A stretch of 59,690 bases of DNA, from the NCBI GenBank assembly GCA_905373085.1, contig CAJPRR010000001.1:1-59690 (forward strand), in the 5' to 3' direction. The stretch comes from an uncultured Selenomonas sp. (GTDB lineage Bacteria; Bacillota; Negativicutes; Selenomonadales; Selenomonadaceae). Numbering within the stretch: position 1 is the first letter of the stretch; each line of letters starts with the position of its first letter. This document shows, piece by piece, positions 1 to 7,491 of this stretch. The notes under the pieces were generated by a model, which saw only the letters and a program-made list of their open reading frames with translations, was not told the origin of the DNA and ran no database searches. The translations under genes were made by a program, and so were the position numbers.

Positions 1-1
1 C

Positions 2-640
2 CATCTTTGCTATGCGCCTGTGCTGCGCGATATGCCAAAGCCCGGCGGGGATGCGCCGTTCGTGAAAAATGGCTATATCACGTTTGGCAGCTTCAACAAC
101 TTCTGCAAGGTGTCGGACGACATGCTCGCCTTGTGGCGCGGCGTGCTCGAGCGCATGAAGGGTGCGCATCTCGTCATCAAGAGCAAGATCTGCAGCATTG
201 CGGCGGGCAGGAAGATCGTAAAGGAGCGTCTGCACCGCTTCGGCATACCGCTCGCGCAGGTCGAGCTTCGCCCGTACAGTCCCGATTACCTTGAGCAGTA
301 CAGGGACATCGACATCGCGCTCGATACGGCTCCCTATACGGGCGGCGTCACGACGTGCGAGGCGCTCTACATGGGCGTTCCCGTCATCACGAAGGCGGGC
401 GGCACGCACGGCTCGCGCTTTTCTGCCGGCATCTTGGAAAACGCAGGGCTTTCACAGCTCGTGGCGCGAGGCGATATGGAATACGTGCGAAAAGCCGTGG
501 AGCTTGCGGCATCGCCCGACATCCTGCGCCGCCTGCACCGCGATCTGCGCATGCGCATGGAGGCTTCGCCGCTGATGGACGCGAAGGGATATATGAAGGA
601 CTTGGAGGGCATCTACCGCGAGATTGCCGATGACGTCTGA
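2..640 (+). CDS. SPINDLY-type O-linked glycosyltransferase (GT41), 3' part
   Basis: The frame is open from the first bases of the window, so the 5' end lies outside; 212 residues are visible. They match the C-terminal half of O-GlcNAc-transferase-like GT41 proteins: a CYAPVL stretch followed by NGYITFGSFNN, then a Rossmann-type sugar-nucleotide domain with DIALDTAPYTGG and the TTCEALYMGVPVIT donor-binding segment, then a HGSR motif. In bacteria these enzymes usually follow a TPR region and transfer sugars to Ser/Thr of cytoplasmic or surface proteins, often flagellins. The position just before codY and the flagellar operon makes flagellin a reasonable target, but that is inference. The TPR part, if present, is outside the window. 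Confidence 0.85.
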   Translation, partial: HLCYAPVLRDMPKPGGDAPFVKNGYITFGSFNNFCKVSDDMLALWRGVLERMKGAHLVIKSKICSIAAGRKIVKERLHRFGIPLAQVELRPYSPDYLEQYRDIDIALDTAPYTGGVTTCEALYMGVPVITKAGGTHGSRFSAGILENAGLSQLVARGDMEYVRKAVELAASPDILRRLHRDLRMRMEASPLMDAKGYMKDLEGIYREIADDV

Positions 641-731
641 TCCTGCAGGAGGCGCGGCAGGGATGCGCGAAGAAGAAAGGTGCGCGGCGCAGCATGCTCC
701 GCCGTTTGGCAAGAAGAGGGAGGCGAAAGCA

Positions 732-1475
732 ATGGGTGACGAAAAGATCACCGCGTTCTGCAATTTGTTGAAGGAAAGCAGCAACATCGTATTCTTCGGC
801 GGCGCCGGCGTTTCCACGGAATCGGGAATTCCCGATTTTCGCAGCGCTGCGGGACTTTACAGCACGATGCTTGCACAGCACGTTTCTCCCGAGGAAATTG
901 TCTCGCATACGTTTTTCGAGCGATGCCCGGAGGAATTCTTCGATTTCTACCGCAAGCGTCTCGTCTATATGGACGCGAAGCCCAACGACTGCCACAAGGC
1001 GCTCGCCGAGCTTGAGCGCATGGGCAAGCTCAAGGCAGTCGTCACGCAGAATATCGACGGCCTGCACCAGGAGGCCGGCTCTTCGCGCGTCTTGGAACTG
1101 CACGGCTCGATCCGGCGCAGCTACTGCATGGACTGTCATGCGCTTTACGATGAAAAATTCCTGCAGGCGAGCGAGGGCGTGCCGCATTGCACGAAGTGCG
1201 GCGGCATCGTGAAGCCGGATGTCGTGCTCTACGAAGAAAGCCTTGACGCCGATGTGCTCGACGCTGCCGTACGTGCGATCTCTGCGGCGGATCTCCTCAT
1301 CGTCGGCGGCACATCGCTCATCGTCTATCCGGCGGCAGGGCTTCTGCGCTGTTTCCGCGGCCATCGGCTCGTGCTTATCAACAAGACGGCGACGCAGGCG
1401 GACAAAAAAGCGGATCTCGTGATTCACGACTCCCTTGGCAAGGTATTTCGCGAGGCGATGGCCGGCCTGACGTAA
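732..1475 (+). CDS. Sir2-family NAD-dependent protein deacylase
   Basis: A 247-residue sirtuin that removes acyl groups from protein lysines using NAD. The NAD-binding GAGVSTESGIPDFRS motif is at residues 24-38, TQNIDG at 105-110 and the catalytic His of LHGS at 124. A zinc site is formed by Cys132, Cys135, Cys153 and Cys156. The ATG at 732 has a good purine-rich site (gggaggcg) seven bases upstream, whereas the longer open frame from 624 overlaps the glycosyltransferase and has no conserved sequence. Length is normal for a compact bacterial sirtuin. It lies 91 bases after the glycosyltransferase and has no obvious terminator, so the two may be cotranscribed. Confidence 0.95.
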   Translation: MGDEKITAFCNLLKESSNIVFFGGAGVSTESGIPDFRSAAGLYSTMLAQHVSPEEIVSHTFFERCPEEFFDFYRKRLVYMDAKPNDCHKALAELERMGKLKAVVTQNIDGLHQEAGSSRVLELHGSIRRSYCMDCHALYDEKFLQASEGVPHCTKCGGIVKPDVVLYEESLDADVLDAAVRAISAADLLIVGGTSLIVYPAAGLLRCFRGHRLVLINKTATQADKKADLVIHDSLGKVFREAMAGLT

Positions 1476-1532
1476 AAATCACGGGATGTCGCCTGTGCAG
1501 CAAGAAAAATTCAACATTCCTTTCCTGCATCT

Positions 1533-1560
1533 TTGATTATTTAGAAAAATGTGTTAAAAT
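1533..1560 (+). promoter_or_regulatory. Probable sigma-A promoter of codY
   Basis: TTGATT at 1533-1538 and TAAAAT at 1555-1560 are separated by 16 bases, in the only AT-rich stretch between the sirtuin gene and codY. The start of transcription would be near 1567, about 58 bases before the codY ATG. Confidence 0.55.
1536..1550 (+). promoter_or_regulatory. Candidate CodY-binding box inside the codY promoter
   Basis: The 15 bases ATTATTTAGAAAAAT match the known CodY consensus AATTTTCWGAAAATT at 11 of 15 positions, including the AGAAAA half. The site fills the spacer between the -35 and -10 hexamers, where binding would block RNA polymerase. This suggests autorepression, which is known for CodY in several Firmicutes. 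Confidence 0.45.
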
Positions 1561-1624
1561 GAAGTTGCAGGCAATAGCCTGAATTTGGAAGTCGTATTGC
1601 CGTGGAGAAAGGAATGGAATTTGC

Positions 1625-2401
1625 ATGGCGACATTATTGGAGAAAACGAGGAAGATCAACCGTCTGCTGCAGCGTGCGGAGAGCGTCGAGTACGACAGCA
1701 TATCGCGCGTCCTGAGCGCGGTGATCGATGCGAATGTCTATATTGTGAACAAGGCGGGCAAGATCTTCGGACATGCCTTCATCGACGATTTCGAGTGCGA
1801 CCTGATGCTTGCCAACGTCGTGCAGCAGGGAAGTTTCCCCAAGCGATATGTGAGCTGGCTGCTGAAGATGGACGAGACGTCGCCGAACTTGAAGTCGAAG
1901 ACGGGAACCTGCGCCTTCACAGAGGATACAGACTGTCGATTTGAGGGAAAGAACACGACGATCGTGCCGATCTACGGCGTGGGCGACCGCATCGGCACAT
2001 TGATCATTGCGAAGTATGACACGGATTTCACGGAGGCCGATCTGATTCTCGCCGAGTACGGCGCGACGGTTGTCGGCATGGAGATGCTGCGCGACCGCAC
2101 GCAGCAGATCGAGATCGAGGCGCGCAAGAAGGCGACGGTGCAGATCGCTCTGGCAACGCTTTCCTTTTCGGAGGTCAGGGCGGCGAAGAGCATCTTCAAC
2201 GAGTTGAAAGGTTCCGAGGGGCTGCTCGTCGCCTCGAAGATCGCGGATCGTGCGAAGATCACGCGCTCCGTCATCGTCAATGCGCTGAGGAAGTTCGAGT
2301 CGGCGGGCCTCATCCAGTCGAAGTCTCTCGGCATGAAAGGAACGCACATCAAAGTGCTCAATCCTTATTTGCTCGAAGAGCTTCAGCGGGTGGAGAACTG
2401 A
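1625..2401 (+). CDS. codY: GTP- and branched-chain-amino-acid-sensing regulator CodY
   Basis: 258 residues, colinear with Bacillus CodY (259). The N-terminal two thirds form the GAF-like domain that senses isoleucine, leucine and valine; the C-terminal third (about 195-245) is the winged helix-turn-helix with ASKIADRAKITRSVIVNALR and LGMKGTHIKV. CodY represses nutrient-scavenging and often motility genes when amino acids and GTP are plentiful. The ATG at 1625 follows a gagaaagga site. As in Bacillus subtilis, the gene immediately precedes flgB, but a strong terminator at 2416 separates the two, so the flagellar operon needs its own promoter. The clpQ and clpY genes found upstream in Bacillus are absent here. 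Confidence 0.97.
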   Translation: MATLLEKTRKINRLLQRAESVEYDSISRVLSAVIDANVYIVNKAGKIFGHAFIDDFECDLMLANVVQQGSFPKRYVSWLLKMDETSPNLKSKTGTCAFTEDTDCRFEGKNTTIVPIYGVGDRIGTLIIAKYDTDFTEADLILAEYGATVVGMEMLRDRTQQIEIEARKKATVQIALATLSFSEVRAAKSIFNELKGSEGLLVASKIADRAKITRSVIVNALRKFESAGLIQSKSLGMKGTHIKVLNPYLLEELQRVEN

Positions 2402-2415
2402 AAAACAATGAAAAG

Positions 2416-2450
2416 CAGGGGTATGCCGAAGCGTGCCCCTGTCTTTTTTC
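2416..2450 (+). terminator. Intrinsic terminator of codY
   Basis: An 11-bp stem (arms CAGGGGTATGC and GCGTGCCCCTG, with three G-U pairs) closes on a CGAA loop and is followed by a run of T (tcttttttc). It ends 14-50 bases after the codY stop codon. Confidence 0.9.
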
Positions 2451-2501
2451 TCTCTTGTTATAGGACTATTTTACAGTCGTTAAAAAAAACTGAGAAATGG
2501 A

Positions 2502-2530
2502 GTGAATCATTTACGATTTTATGGTAGAAT
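2502..2530 (+). promoter_or_regulatory. Candidate promoter of the fla/che operon
   Basis: TAGAAT at 2525-2530 is a good -10 hexamer; GTGAAT at 2502-2507 is a weak -35 at 17-base spacing. It lies between the codY terminator and flgB and would give a leader of roughly 190 bases beginning just before the 22-bp repeats. The weak -35 suggests that an activator may be needed. No sigma-28-type site was seen here. Confidence 0.4.
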
Positions 2531-2542
2531 AGAAAGTGCAAA

Positions 2543-2608
2543 ATTACGATGGATAAATTTGTTAATTACTGTAGATAAATTTGGTGATTGCCGTGCATAA
2601 ATTCGAAT
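2543..2608 (+). repeat. Three tandem 22-bp direct repeats upstream of flgB
   Basis: Units run 2543-2564, 2565-2586 and 2587-2608. Each begins ATT(A/G)C, has GT or AT near the middle, and then a shared ATAAATT core followed by (T/C)G. The unit length is two helical turns, so a protein could bind the same DNA face at each copy. They lie just downstream of the candidate -10. The remaining non-coding sequence up to flgB (2609-2729) is AT-rich and shows no further recognisable site apart from the ribosome-binding region. Confidence 0.85.
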
Positions 2609-2729
2609 AATGGTTTTGTGCCTCAGAGGATGCATGTTTGGCTTTTGCCTCATATTTTTTGAAAAAGAAGGACGATGGAAAAGGATTTTTTCTCATCTTG
2701 TCGAAATTTAGAGAGAGTTAAGAGAAAGG

Positions 2730-3158
2730 ATGTGGAAAACCGCAATGCTGGAGCAAATCGTAGGAGGCAAGGCGCTCGACGTCATGCAGCGCGGTATGGG
2801 GGCGGCGAACCTTCGACAGGAGGTCATCAGTCACAACATCGCCAACGTCAACACGCCGAACTTCAAGAAGAGCGATGTCATTTTCGAGGATCTTCTCGCG
2901 AAGGAGCTTGACCTCGATGCAACGGGCAGGCTCAAGGTCGTTCGCACGCATGACCGTCATATGCCGATCGCTTTCCGAGGCAGAGCTGCTGCGAAGGTCG
3001 AGCTTGATCCATCGTCTTCCATGCGATATGACAAGAACAACGTGGATATTGATGTCGAGATGGCGTCTTTGGCCAAGAACAGCCTTTACTTCAACGCTTT
3101 GGCCAGGCAGGTCGGAGCCGAGTTCTCCCGTATGAGGACTGTCGTCGCAGGGCAGTGA
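2730..3158 (+). CDS. flgB: Flagellar basal-body rod protein FlgB
   Basis: 142 residues; a proximal rod subunit exported by the flagellar type III apparatus and assembled on the MS ring. The flagellar-rod signature ISHNIANVNTPNFKKSDV is near residues 34-51 and the C-terminal coiled segment (NSLYFNALARQVGAEFSRM) is intact. The start is uncertain: ATG 2730 has a purine-rich stretch only a few bases away, and ATG 2745 (MLEQIVGG) fits the usual FlgB N-terminus but lies about 15 bases from that stretch. It is the first gene of the fla/che operon. Confidence 0.93.
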   Translation: MWKTAMLEQIVGGKALDVMQRGMGAANLRQEVISHNIANVNTPNFKKSDVIFEDLLAKELDLDATGRLKVVRTHDRHMPIAFRGRAAAKVELDPSSSMRYDKNNVDIDVEMASLAKNSLYFNALARQVGAEFSRMRTVVAGQ

Positions 3159-3221
3159 GTCGGGGAAGCCCGGGAGCTGATGTAGAGTTCGTGTGATGCA
3201 AGGAGCAAGGAGAGTAGAAAG

Positions 3222-3665
3222 ATGAGCATGTTTGGAGGAATTGATGCTTCCGCTTCCGGACTTACGGCGGAACGTCTGCGAATGGATGTGATTTCGAACA
3301 ATATCGCGAACGCGAATACGACGCGCTCGGTGGAGGGCGGACCGTATCACAGGCGTTATGTCGTTTTTCAGCCGCGTGAGAGGGGGAAGGAGGACTTCGC
3401 TTCCACCTTGCGCCAGAAACTCGACAACCAGGCGGGCAACGGCGTGCGCGCCATGAAGATCGAGGAAGACCGCTCCCAAGGGCCTTTGGTCTATGACCCC
3501 GGTCATCCCGACGCGAATGCAGACGGCTACGTCGAGCGCCCGAATGTCAACATCGTGCAGGAAATGGTGGACATGATCACGGCTTCGCGCGCTTATGAGG
3601 CGAATGTGACGGCAATCAACGCCGCGAAGGGCATGGCGCAGAATGCGCTGAACATAGGGAAATAA
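3222..3665 (+). CDS. flgC: Flagellar basal-body rod protein FlgC
   Basis: 147 residues, normal for this rod subunit. The N-terminal rod motif is DVISNNIANANTTRS (about 26-40) and the C-terminal signature is VNIVQEMVDMITASRAYEANV (written in two parts here: VNIVQEMVDMITA then SRAYEANV), both typical of FlgC. A clear aaggagagtag ribosome site precedes the ATG. It lies 63 bases after flgB and 60 before fliE. Confidence 0.95.
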   Translation: MSMFGGIDASASGLTAERLRMDVISNNIANANTTRSVEGGPYHRRYVVFQPRERGKEDFASTLRQKLDNQAGNGVRAMKIEEDRSQGPLVYDPGHPDANADGYVERPNVNIVQEMVDMITASRAYEANVTAINAAKGMAQNALNIGK

Positions 3666-3725
3666 GAGCGCATGACGTATGCGGCGAAGATGTAGGCAGC
3701 AGTTACGGATCGAGGTGGGAAGAAT

Positions 3726-4025
3726 ATGCAGGTGGAAGCGCTGCAGATGACGCCGGTGCAGATGACCGGCCAGAGTCATCTGGGAGAGACCGAGCAGAGG
3801 GAAGTGAAACCCTTCAGTGAATTTCTTACGGATTCCCTCGGCGAGGTCAACGGACTGATCAAGGAATCCGATCGACTCAATATGGAACTTGCGGCAGGAC
3901 GCATCACCGACGTGTCCGAGGTCGTCATCGCGAGCGAGAAGGCGGGCATTGCCACGCAGCTCACGATGCAGATACGGAATCGTGCGGTTGAGGCCTATCA
4001 GGAAATCATGCGCATGCAGGTCTGA
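3726..4025 (+). CDS. fliE: Flagellar hook-basal body protein FliE
   Basis: 99 residues; the adaptor that links the MS ring to the rod and is an early type III substrate. The conserved C-terminal half includes FSEFLTDSLGEVNGL, DVSEVVIASEKAGIATQL and the final RNRAVEAYQEIMRMQV, which are diagnostic of FliE. It sits in the canonical place between flgC and fliF. Confidence 0.95.
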   Translation: MQVEALQMTPVQMTGQSHLGETEQREVKPFSEFLTDSLGEVNGLIKESDRLNMELAAGRITDVSEVVIASEKAGIATQLTMQIRNRAVEAYQEIMRMQV

Positions 4026-4099
4026 TTTTTGACAGGGACGGCCGGTCGTCGGAGGCAAACGGACTTCGGCAAGCACATTGAGGCGAAGGGATTGAGGAA

Positions 4100-5689
4100 A
4101 TGGCAGAGTGGAAAGAGCGATACTTGGAGCTCTGGAATAATTACAGCAAGCGGCAACGGTACATGATCGTCGGCGCCGCAGCTCTCGTATTCATTGCCAT
4201 TGTTGCCGGCAGCATCATCTATGGCGGCAAGCCGGACATGGTGCCCTTGTTCACGAACATGGAAGCGAAGGACGCCGGCGAAGTTGCGGCGAAGCTCAAA
4301 GAGAACAAGGTGGATTACGAGATACAGGAAGGCGGACAGGGAACGACGATCCTCGTTCCTGCGAAAAATGTTGACAGCACGAGGCTTGAGTTGGCTGCCG
4401 AAGGTCTGCCCAGAGGCAACAAGGGCTTCGAGCTTTTCGATGACAGCAAGCTCGGCGTGACGGAGTTCCAGAACAAGGTCAACTACTTGCAGGCCTTGCA
4501 GGGCGAGCTTACACGCACGATCGAACAGCTCGATGCGGTCGAGAAGGCGCGTGTGCACATCGTTCTGCCGGAGGACAGCCTTTACAAGAAGAACGAGAAG
4601 CCGGCGACGGCGTCCATCATGCTCAAACTCAAGGCGAATGCGCAGCTGTCCAAGAAGGAGATCAAGGGCATCGTGAACCTTGCCGCACACAGCGTGCAAG
4701 GATTGACGCCGGAGAACATCACGATCGTCGACGAGTCGGGCAAGATCTTGAACGATCCCGATGAGAACGGTGATGACGGCGTAGGCCAGAAGACGCTGAC
4801 GCAGATGGAAATGACGAAGAAAGTTCAGGACAATCTGCAGAAGAACGTCCAGAGCCTCCTCGATGCATCGCTCGGCGAGGGAAAGTCGTTCGTGCGCATC
4901 AGCGTCGAGCTGGATTTCGACCAGAAGATGACGGACTCGCAAATCTATACGCCCGTCGTCGATGAATCGGGCATCGTGCGCAGCCAGCAGACGACGAGCG
5001 AGAGCTATGCGGGAACATCGACGCAGCCCGGCGGTCCTGCCGGCACGCAGTCCAATGTTCCGGGCTACGTTGAACAGAACAACAACTCGCAGGCGCAGTA
5101 CGAGCGCAAGGAGAATACGACGAATTACGAAGTCAATGAGGAGAAACGCAAGATCGTTGCTTCGCCTGGCTCGATTCGCCGCCTGACGGTCGCCGTCCTC
5201 GTCAACGATGATGTGACGCAGGCGCAGCAGGAGAGCATCCTGCGCTCCGTGCGCTCTGCCGCAGGCATCAATCCCGACCGCGGCGATACGGTTTCCGTCG
5301 AGCCGTTGCCGTTCAGCACGGAGGCGCGTGACAAGAAGCTCGCCGATGAGCAGGCGGAGCGCGATCGGCTCGACCGTGAGTTCTACTTGCAGCTCGCAGC
5401 GTTCCTGCTCGTCATCGCGCTGATCGTCGGCAGCATTCTCATGTATCGCCGCAAGAAGCGCCTCGAACAGGAAGCCATCGAAGAGCAGCGCCGTCAGGAA
5501 GAGCTCGAGAGGCAGCGCCTCGCCGAGGAACGCGCCGCGCAGATCGAAGCGGGCGAGGTCACGGAGGAAGAGCTTACGGAAGAAGAGCAGAGACAGCTCA
5601 CCGAGATGCAGGCGATCGAAGAGATGATCATGCATACGCCGGAAGATGCGGCTATGCTGGTCAAGCAGTGGCTGGCGGGGGATGATTGA
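4100..5689 (+). CDS. fliF: Flagellar MS-ring protein FliF
   Basis: 529 residues. The first transmembrane helix is at about residues 22-41 (MIVGAAALVFIAIVAGSIIY) and the second at about 430-450. Between them are the periplasmic ring-building motifs, including DVPLF-like DMVPLFTNM, VTEFQNKVNYLQALQGELTRT split around residues 130-150, and VHIVLPEDSLY. The cytoplasmic tail is very rich in Glu, Arg and Gln and ends with a FliG-binding-type segment (MIMHTPEDAAMLVKQWLAGDD in pieces). FliF forms the base on which the C ring and export gate assemble. It overlaps the fliG ribosome site by a few bases, suggesting coupled translation. Confidence 0.97.
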   Translation: MAEWKERYLELWNNYSKRQRYMIVGAAALVFIAIVAGSIIYGGKPDMVPLFTNMEAKDAGEVAAKLKENKVDYEIQEGGQGTTILVPAKNVDSTRLELAAEGLPRGNKGFELFDDSKLGVTEFQNKVNYLQALQGELTRTIEQLDAVEKARVHIVLPEDSLYKKNEKPATASIMLKLKANAQLSKKEIKGIVNLAAHSVQGLTPENITIVDESGKILNDPDENGDDGVGQKTLTQMEMTKKVQDNLQKNVQSLLDASLGEGKSFVRISVELDFDQKMTDSQIYTPVVDESGIVRSQQTTSESYAGTSTQPGGPAGTQSNVPGYVEQNNNSQAQYERKENTTNYEVNEEKRKIVASPGSIRRLTVAVLVNDDVTQAQQESILRSVRSAAGINPDRGDTVSVEPLPFSTEARDKKLADEQAERDRLDREFYLQLAAFLLVIALIVGSILMYRRKKRLEQEAIEEQRRQEELERQRLAEERAAQIEAGEVTEEELTEEEQRQLTEMQAIEEMIMHTPEDAAMLVKQWLAGDD

Positions 5690-5690
5690 T

Positions 5691-6707
5691 ATGGCTGAAC
5701 AGAAGAATCCGCCCCTGACGGGGCGACAAAAGGCGGCAGTCCTCTTCATCGCGCTCGGCGCTGAAAGTTCGGCGCTCCTCTTCCAACATATGAACGAGGA
5801 AGAAATCGAGTCCGTAACGCTGCAGATCGCGAATCAGAAGAAGGTGCCGCCCGAACAGAAGAAAGCGGTCATCACCGAATTCTACCAGATGCTCATGGCG
5901 AAGAGCTATCTGTCGGCCGGCGGACTCGAATACGCGCAGAACATCTTGGAGAAGGCGCTTGGCGTAGAGAAGGCGAAGCTCATTCTCAATCGCTTGACGG
6001 CGAGCCTGCAGGCGCGTCCTTTCGACTTCCTGCACAAGACAGATCCGAGCCAGCTCATGAATTTCATTCAGAACGAGCATCCGCAGACGATCGCCTTGAT
6101 CATGGCGTATCTCGACCCCGATCAGGCGGCGATCCTCATGGGATCGTTGCCGCCCGACAAGCAGGCGGAGGTCACGAAGCGCATCGCGACGATGGATCGC
6201 ACGTCGCCGGACATCATACGAGAGGTGGAGAAGGTCTTGGAGCGCAAACTGTCCTCGCTCGTCACGCAGGACTTCACATCGGCGGGCGGCGTAAAGGCTG
6301 TCGTCGAGATCTTGAACCGTGTCGACCGCTCGACGGAAAAGACGATCACGGAAACGCTCGAAGTCGACAATCCCGAACTTACGGAAGAGATCAAGCGTCT
6401 CATGTTCGTTTTCGAGGATGTCGTCATGCTCGACGACCGCTCTCTGCAGATGGTGCTCCGAGAGGTCGACACGAAGGATTTGTCACTCGCCCTCAAGGCC
6501 ACGCCGAAGGAAGTTGCCGACAAGATTTACAAGAACATGTCGAAGCGCGCCGCCGACATGCTGCGTGAAGAGATCGAGTTCATGGGACCTGTGAAAATTC
6601 GCGATGTCGAAGAGGCGCAGCAGAAGGTCGTCAATGTCATCCGCAGTTTGGAGGACAAGGGCGAGATCGTCGTTTCGCGCGGAAAGGGTGACGAGATGAT
6701 TGTCTAG
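5691..6707 (+). CDS. fliG: Flagellar motor switch protein FliG
   Basis: 338 residues, the rotor component that contacts the stator. The three FliG domains are present: an N-terminal MS-ring-binding domain (TGRQKAAVLFIALG), a middle domain with the EHPQTIALIMAYLDP (EHPQT) motif that contacts FliM, and the C-terminal torque-generating domain with FEDVVMLDDRSLQMVLREV and charged residues that face MotA. ATG 5691 is preceded by ggcggggg at a good distance and starts MAEQKN; ATG 5682 is an in-frame alternative. The gene begins one base after the fliF stop. Confidence 0.97.
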   Translation: MAEQKNPPLTGRQKAAVLFIALGAESSALLFQHMNEEEIESVTLQIANQKKVPPEQKKAVITEFYQMLMAKSYLSAGGLEYAQNILEKALGVEKAKLILNRLTASLQARPFDFLHKTDPSQLMNFIQNEHPQTIALIMAYLDPDQAAILMGSLPPDKQAEVTKRIATMDRTSPDIIREVEKVLERKLSSLVTQDFTSAGGVKAVVEILNRVDRSTEKTITETLEVDNPELTEEIKRLMFVFEDVVMLDDRSLQMVLREVDTKDLSLALKATPKEVADKIYKNMSKRAADMLREEIEFMGPVKIRDVEEAQQKVVNVIRSLEDKGEIVVSRGKGDEMIV

Positions 6708-7491
6708 GATAATCAGAACTGCGCTGTGGCAGGAAGAAGCCTGCGTCGTCGAGCCGCCGCCCCCGCCGCCGAAGCCCAAGGTGCTGCCGAAGGAATTGGA
6801 AGGCGTCACGGAGGAATCGCTTGCCGAGCGCTTGGCGTATGTGAGAGAAAAGGAACTGAAAGCGGAGACGCTGCTCGAAGAGACGCGCGAAAAGTGTGCG
6901 ATCATGGTGCAGGACGCCGAGTACGCGAGCGAACGAAGCGAGACGGACGCGCGCAACCTCGCTGAGGAAATCAAGGAAGAGGCACGTGAGGCGGGCAAGG
7001 AGGAAGGCTTTCAGGAAGGCCACAAGGATGGCATGAAAAAGGCGGCCGAGGATTGCGAGGACATCATCGCGGCGGCGAACGACAAGGCGGAAGCCTTGGT
7101 GAGCGCGGCTCTTGAAGCGCGCAAGGTCTATCTGCAGATGGCGGAGGAGGACGTTACGAGCATAGCGATGCACGTCGTCGAGCAGATTCTGCCGCAGCAC
7201 TTTGTCGACGCTCCTCAGATCATCCTGCCTCTCGTGCGCAAGGCGTTGATGAAAGTGCGCGATCAGGCGGAAGTCATCGTCTACGTCGCGCCGGACTCCT
7301 ACGAATTCGTGCTCATGGCACAGTCGGAATTTCAGCAGATGCTCGAAGGACAGGCGGTGCTCCTCGTCAAGTCGGATGCCGGACTCAAGCCTGGCGACTG
7401 CGTGCTTGAAACGCCGAACGGCAACGTCGATGCTCGTCTTGCCACGCAGATCGAACTTGTGAAGAAAGCGATACAGGATGTGTGTCTATGA
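6700..7491 (+). CDS. fliH: Flagellar assembly protein FliH
   Basis: 263 residues beginning with TTG and overlapping fliG by eight bases; aaagggtga lies just upstream. FliH regulates the export ATPase FliI and tethers it to the C ring. A proline run follows residue 18, then a long charged coiled coil with the Gly-containing repeats EAGKEEGFQEGHKDGMKKA (AxxxG type) typical of FliH, and a C-terminal domain similar to V-ATPase subunit E that ends at DARLATQIELVKKAI. Order fliG-fliH-fliI is canonical. Confidence 0.93.
   Translation: MSRIIRTALWQEEACVVEPPPPPPKPKVLPKELEGVTEESLAERLAYVREKELKAETLLEETREKCAIMVQDAEYASERSETDARNLAEEIKEEAREAGKEEGFQEGHKDGMKKAAEDCEDIIAAANDKAEALVSAALEARKVYLQMAEEDVTSIAMHVVEQILPQHFVDAPQIILPLVRKALMKVRDQAEVIVYVAPDSYEFVLMAQSEFQQMLEGQAVLLVKSDAGLKPGDCVLETPNGNVDARLATQIELVKKAIQDVCL

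Noticed and set aside
624..731. Longer start for the sirtuin gene
   Set aside because: The added residues overlap the glycosyltransferase, are not conserved and lack a ribosome site; ATG 732 is well placed.
2486..2500. CodY box before flgB
   Set aside because: The best window matches the consensus at only about 9 of 15 positions, near chance for AT-rich DNA.
2543..2608. CRISPR-like array
   Set aside because: The three units are contiguous with no unique spacers and no cas genes are near.
3998..5749. Long open frame on the minus strand opposite fliF
   Set aside because: It mirrors fliF codons in GC-rich DNA, has Arg/Leu/His-rich composition and no ribosome site or family motif. The same holds for other long antisense frames, such as those opposite cheA and flhA.
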